A DNA stretch of 8,536 bases from positions 1 to 8,536 of the forward strand of contig CAMLRI010000063.1 in the NCBI GenBank assembly GCA_946482385.1, written 5' to 3'. Under the pieces are notes generated by a model. The model saw nothing but the letters and a program-made list of their open reading frames with translations. It had not been told where the DNA came from and made no database searches. This document shows positions 6,000 to 8,536 of this stretch, one piece after another. The DNA comes from an uncultured Cellvibrio sp. GTDB lineage: Bacteria; Pseudomonadota; Gammaproteobacteria; Pseudomonadales; Cellvibrionaceae. How positions within the stretch are numbered: the first letter of the stretch is position 1; every line of letters starts with the position of its first letter. The translations under genes and the position numbers were made by a program.

Positions 6000-7046
6000 T
6001 TAGGGCAGCAGCGCCACCACATCCAATCCGGCCGTCTCCTCGAAACCGAACATGATGTTCATATTCTGGATCGCCTGGCCGGAGGCGCCCTTGGTGAGGT
6101 TGTCGATCACCGAAAGCACCACCACAGTATCGCGCGCCTGGGGGCGGAAAACTGAGATGCGGCATACATTTGAGCCTTTTACACTGCGGGTTTGCGGATG
6201 CTCACCGGCGGGCAACACATCCACAAATGGCTCATTGGCATAGCGCTGCTCGTAGAGAGACTGCAAATCCGGCACATGGTTCACATCCAACAGGGTCGCG
6301 TACAGGGTTGAGTGGATACCGCGAATCATCGGCAGCAGGTGCGGCACAAAGGTCAGGGCCGCCGGGGCTACACCAGCAGGCTGTACATCGCGCAAACCCT
6401 GTTCGATTTCCGGCAAATGGCGATGGCCTTTAACGCCGTAAGCTTTGAAGCTGTCGCTGATTTCCATTAACAGGTTGTCGATCTTGGCCTGACGGCCGGC
6501 GCCGCTGGCACCGCTGGCCGCATTGGCGATCAAACGGCTGGGGTCGACCAGGTTGTTTTCCAGCAGCGGCAAAAAGCCCAGCTGGGTGGCCGTGGGGTAG
6601 CAACCCGGGCAGGCCACCAGTTTGGCAGTGCGTATGGCAGCGCGGTTAACTTCCGGCAGGCCGTAAACCGCTTGGGGCACCAGCTCGGGGGCGCCGTGGG
6701 TTTGGCCGTACCACTTTTCCCACAGGGGCACATCGCGGATACGGAAGTCGGCAGAAAGGTCGACAATACGGGCGTTGGTTTTCATCAGCGCCGGCATCAT
6801 ATTCTGGGCGACGCCATGGGGAGTGGCGAAAAACACCACATCACACTGGCCCAACACATGCACATCCGGCTCGCTAAAAGCCAGGTCGATATGGCCGCGT
6901 AAATTGGGGAACAAATCCGCTACTTTTACCCCGGCTTCGGCGCGCGAGGTGATCACCACCACCTCTACCTGGGGATGCTTTGCAAGAAGGCGGAGCAACT
7001 CAACCCCGGTGTAACCTGTACCGCCCACTATGCCTGCTTTAATCAC
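6000..7046 (-). CDS. argC: N-acetyl-gamma-glutamyl-phosphate reductase
   Basis: ArgC carries out the third step of arginine synthesis, the NADPH-dependent reduction of N-acetylglutamyl phosphate to N-acetylglutamate semialdehyde in the cytoplasm. With the GTG start at 7046 the product has 348 residues, close to the roughly 344 of pseudomonad ArgC. It opens with the NADP-binding loop GGTGYTG (8-14) and carries the catalytic cysteine C149 in CPGCYPT, the [11 protein letters not shown] segment (175-185), HRHLPEIEQ (208-216) and [18 protein letters not shown] (233-250). The GTG is chosen because AAGGGGG precedes it by 5 nt and translation then begins [14 protein letters not shown], matching the family N-terminus. 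A TTG at 7079 would add 11 residues without support. The gene ends in a strong terminator and is divergent from the ClC gene. No ARG box was identified. Confidence 0.96.
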   Translation of the reverse strand: MIKAGIVGGTGYTGVELLRLLAKHPQVEVVVITSRAEAGVKVADLFPNLRGHIDLAFSEPDVHVLGQCDVVFFATPHGVAQNMMPALMKTNARIVDLSADFRIRDVPLWEKWYGQTHGAPELVPQAVYGLPEVNRAAIRTAKLVACPGCYPTATQLGFLPLLENNLVDPSRLIANAASGASGAGRQAKIDNLLMEISDSFKAYGVKGHRHLPEIEQGLRDVQPAGVAPAALTFVPHLLPMIRGIHSTLYATLLDVNHVPDLQSLYEQRYANEPFVDVLPAGEHPQTRSVKGSNVCRISVFRPQARDTVVVLSVIDNLTKGASGQAIQNMNIMFGFEETAGLDVVALLP

Positions 7047-7051
7047 GTCTG

Positions 7052-7058
7052 CCCCCTT
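7052..7058 (-). promoter_or_regulatory. Ribosome binding site of argC
   Basis: AAGGGGG on the minus strand, 5 nt before the GTG at 7046. It decides for this GTG over the upstream in-frame TTG at 7079. Confidence 0.75.
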
Positions 7059-7121
7059 AGTTTGTGCTATTTGCGTCAATGAACGAGTCTGGGTATGGTA
7101 AGCGCCCAGAGAAAGAGGGCT

Positions 7122-7150
7122 ATCATAAAAGCCTTATCCATAAATCGAAA
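7122..7150 (-). promoter_or_regulatory. Putative argC promoter
   Basis: On the minus strand, TTTCGA (7145-7150) and TATGAT (7122-7127) are separated by 17 bp. The -10 box is good and the -35 box weak. Transcription would start near 7115, leaving about 70 nt of leader before the argC GTG. No clear plus-strand promoter for the ClC gene is visible in the rest of this 152-bp divergent region. Confidence 0.35.
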
Positions 7151-7158
7151 GCAAAAGC

Positions 7159-7176
7159 TGCCGCACATGCGGGGCA
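7159..7176. repeat. Inverted repeat upstream of the ClC gene
   Basis: TGCCGCA and TGCGGGGCA flank a 2-nt CA centre. The inner CCGCA/TGCGG arms are perfect and the outer TG/CA pairs close over a 2-nt bulge. It ends 22 nt before the ClC start codon and could be an operator or a leader hairpin. No T-tract follows, so it is not a terminator. Confidence 0.35.
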
Positions 7177-7186
7177 CCACCTATAC

Positions 7187-7190
7187 AGGA
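7187..7190 (+). promoter_or_regulatory. Ribosome binding site of the ClC gene
   Basis: AGGA on the plus strand, 8 nt before a GTG at 7199 that opens the frame containing all ClC motifs. There is no ATG in that frame near the expected N-terminus, so this site fixes the start. Confidence 0.6.
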
Positions 7191-7198
7191 AATCGCGC

Positions 7199-8536
7199 GT
7201 GCCCTCCGAGCCACAGCCTCCTCATCAATCTCCTATCTCTGGCCTTGGACGGGGCTTGAGCCGCCACGCCGAATCCCTGCGCGACCGCTTGGCGGTCGAC
7301 GATTCCCTGCCCCAACTCACACTGCTCGGCCTGGCCACCGGCATTATTGCCGGCGCGGTGATAGTGCTATTCCGCTGGGCGGTGGAATTACCCCTGGGAT
7401 ATTTGTTGCCGCGGGATTTTGAAAACTTTGAAGCCCTGCACTCACTAGTACACCTTGCCCTGCCGGTGCTGGGTGCCTTGTTGCTGGGAGGGATTTTGCA
7501 ACTGGTTGACAAGCGCCACCACGCCGCCGGTATCGGCCATGTGATGGACAGATTCCAAAACCACCAGGGGCGCATGCCTCTGGGCAATGTTGTCACGCAA
7601 TTTTTCGGCGGCGCCCTGTGCCTGCTCAGCGGCCAATCGGTGGGACGCGAAGGCCCGGCGGTGCACCTGGGGGCCGGCAGTGGTTCACTCCTGGGCCAAT
7701 GGTTGAAACTTCCCGTCAACAGCCTGCGCCCCCTCGCTGGTTGTGGCGTGGCTGCGGCCATCGCCGCCTGCTTTAACACCCCTATGGCCGGGGTGATTTT
7801 TGCGATGGAAGTGGTGGTGCTGGAATACACCATCGCCGGGTTTATTCCCATTACCCTGGCTGCGGTCGCCGGGGCCACTATGACGCGCCTGGCCTTTGGG
7901 CCGGAAATTGCCTTTATTAATGCGCAAACAGTAATGGGCGATTTGGCCGAGCTGCCGCTGATGGCATTGGTTGGCCTGGCTGTCGCTGTGTTCGCGGCCG
8001 CCTATATTCGCCTGCACAGTTTCAGCTGCAGCTGGGCGCTCAACCGCCCCATTGCCCTGCGCTTTGGCCTGGCCGGTTTGCTCACTGGCGGCTGCGCCCT
8101 GTGGTTACCGCAGATTATGGGAGTAGGTTACGACACCATCGGCAGTGCCCTGAACGGTGAATTTGGCCTGAGCCTGTTGCTGGCCATCGCCCTGGTGAAG
8201 CTGCTCGCCACCGCCGTTAGCCTGGGGGTTGGCATGCCCGGCGGCGTGGTGGGGCCACTGTTGTTTATCGGCGCCTGCGTGGGAGGTGCCGTGGGCAGTG
8301 CCGCCCAGTGGTTGATGCCCGGCTCTGCCAGTGCCATAGGTTTTTATGTGATCCTGGGGATGGGCGCCATGATGGGTGCCACCCTCAACGCGCCCCTGGC
8401 GGCGATGATGGCTATTTTGGAGCTGACCTATAACCCCAATATTATTTTCCCCAGCATGCTGGTGGTGATTGCCGCCTGCCTAACCACCCGCTGGCTGTTC
8501 CGCTGCGAGGGTTTGTTCCAGCAGGTACTGCGCATC
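7199..8536 (+). CDS. ClC-family chloride channel/antiporter homologue, 3' end cut by window edge
   Basis: This integral inner-membrane protein of the ClC superfamily moves chloride or another anion, by channel or proton-exchange mechanism. The frame is open from the GTG at 7199 to the window edge (446 residues). After a short polar N-terminus (1-36) it holds alternating hydrophobic helices and the family landmarks: GREGPAVHLGAG (149-160) with the gating glutamate E151, CFNTPMAGVIFAMEVVV (191-207), GMPGGVVGPLLFIG (345-358), and GMGAMMGATLNAPLAAMMAILELT (387-410). Compared with E. coli ClcA, the GSGIP serine loop reads AAGIG (109-113), the internal proton glutamate E203 position is V205, and the anion-coordinating Y445 position appears to be P413. 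These differences make the transported ion and mechanism uncertain. The transmembrane core is nearly complete; a CBS-domain tail beyond the edge is possible. The start is supported by AGGA at an 8-nt gap. Confidence 0.9.
   Translation, partial: MPSEPQPPHQSPISGLGRGLSRHAESLRDRLAVDDSLPQLTLLGLATGIIAGAVIVLFRWAVELPLGYLLPRDFENFEALHSLVHLALPVLGALLLGGILQLVDKRHHAAGIGHVMDRFQNHQGRMPLGNVVTQFFGGALCLLSGQSVGREGPAVHLGAGSGSLLGQWLKLPVNSLRPLAGCGVAAAIAACFNTPMAGVIFAMEVVVLEYTIAGFIPITLAAVAGATMTRLAFGPEIAFINAQTVMGDLAELPLMALVGLAVAVFAAAYIRLHSFSCSWALNRPIALRFGLAGLLTGGCALWLPQIMGVGYDTIGSALNGEFGLSLLLAIALVKLLATAVSLGVGMPGGVVGPLLFIGACVGGAVGSAAQWLMPGSASAIGFYVILGMGAMMGATLNAPLAAMMAILELTYNPNIIFPSMLVVIAACLTTRWLFRCEGLFQQVLRI

Noticed and set aside
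7182..7187. TATACA as a -10 box for the ClC gene
   Set aside because: It would start transcription at about 7194, after the AGGA ribosome binding site used by the gene, and there is no matching -35 box.
7225..7878. A 217-codon open frame on the minus strand at the ClC gene
   Set aside because: The opposite strand encodes ClC signature motifs throughout this stretch. The minus-strand product is low-complexity Pro/Arg/Ser-rich sequence typical of a shadow frame.

Overview
The window is an ordinary piece of gammaproteobacterial chromosome, with dense coding and moderately high GC content. The gene content and order (tyrS, an M23 peptidase, anmK, erpA, a bactofilin, a DUF6776-like protein, argC) match, from memory, the conserved tyrS-to-argC block of Pseudomonas and relatives such as Cellvibrio. 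The genus cannot be fixed from the sequence alone. I see no insertion sequence, phage gene, CRISPR array or sign of recent transfer.

Layout. Positions 1-133 hold no gene. They carry a leftward promoter with a GC-rich discriminator and upstream A-tracts, typical of a stable-RNA operon whose body would lie outside the window. Next is tyrS on the minus strand. A 210-bp intergenic region carries divergent promoters for tyrS and for a plus-strand pair, mepM-like peptidase and anmK. anmK converges with erpA, leaving 30 bp between them. Upstream of erpA is a promoter overlapped by a close match to a type 1 IscR operator. Then come, all read on the minus strand, a bactofilin gene and, upstream of it, a gene for a membrane-anchored coiled-coil protein (DUF6776-like). 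argC is next, closed by a strong intrinsic terminator. Divergent from argC is a ClC-family anion transporter gene that runs off the right edge.

How the genes relate. The mepM-like hydrolase opens peptidoglycan crosslinks and AnmK recycles the anhydro-MurNAc released by wall turnover, so the plus-strand pair concerns cell-wall turnover. The bactofilin and its coiled-coil partner gene may form a membrane-linked scaffold related to wall growth, but that is inference. erpA serves Fe-S protein maturation and appears to be controlled by IscR. tyrS and argC are housekeeping genes.

The items most worth a second look are the IscR site on erpA, the putative stable-RNA promoter at the left edge, the ClC protein that departs from the canonical exchanger at several key positions, and the uncharacterised DUF6776-bactofilin pair. 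Four starts (erpA, bactofilin, argC, clc) were placed by ribosome binding site and family alignment rather than by longest reading frame.
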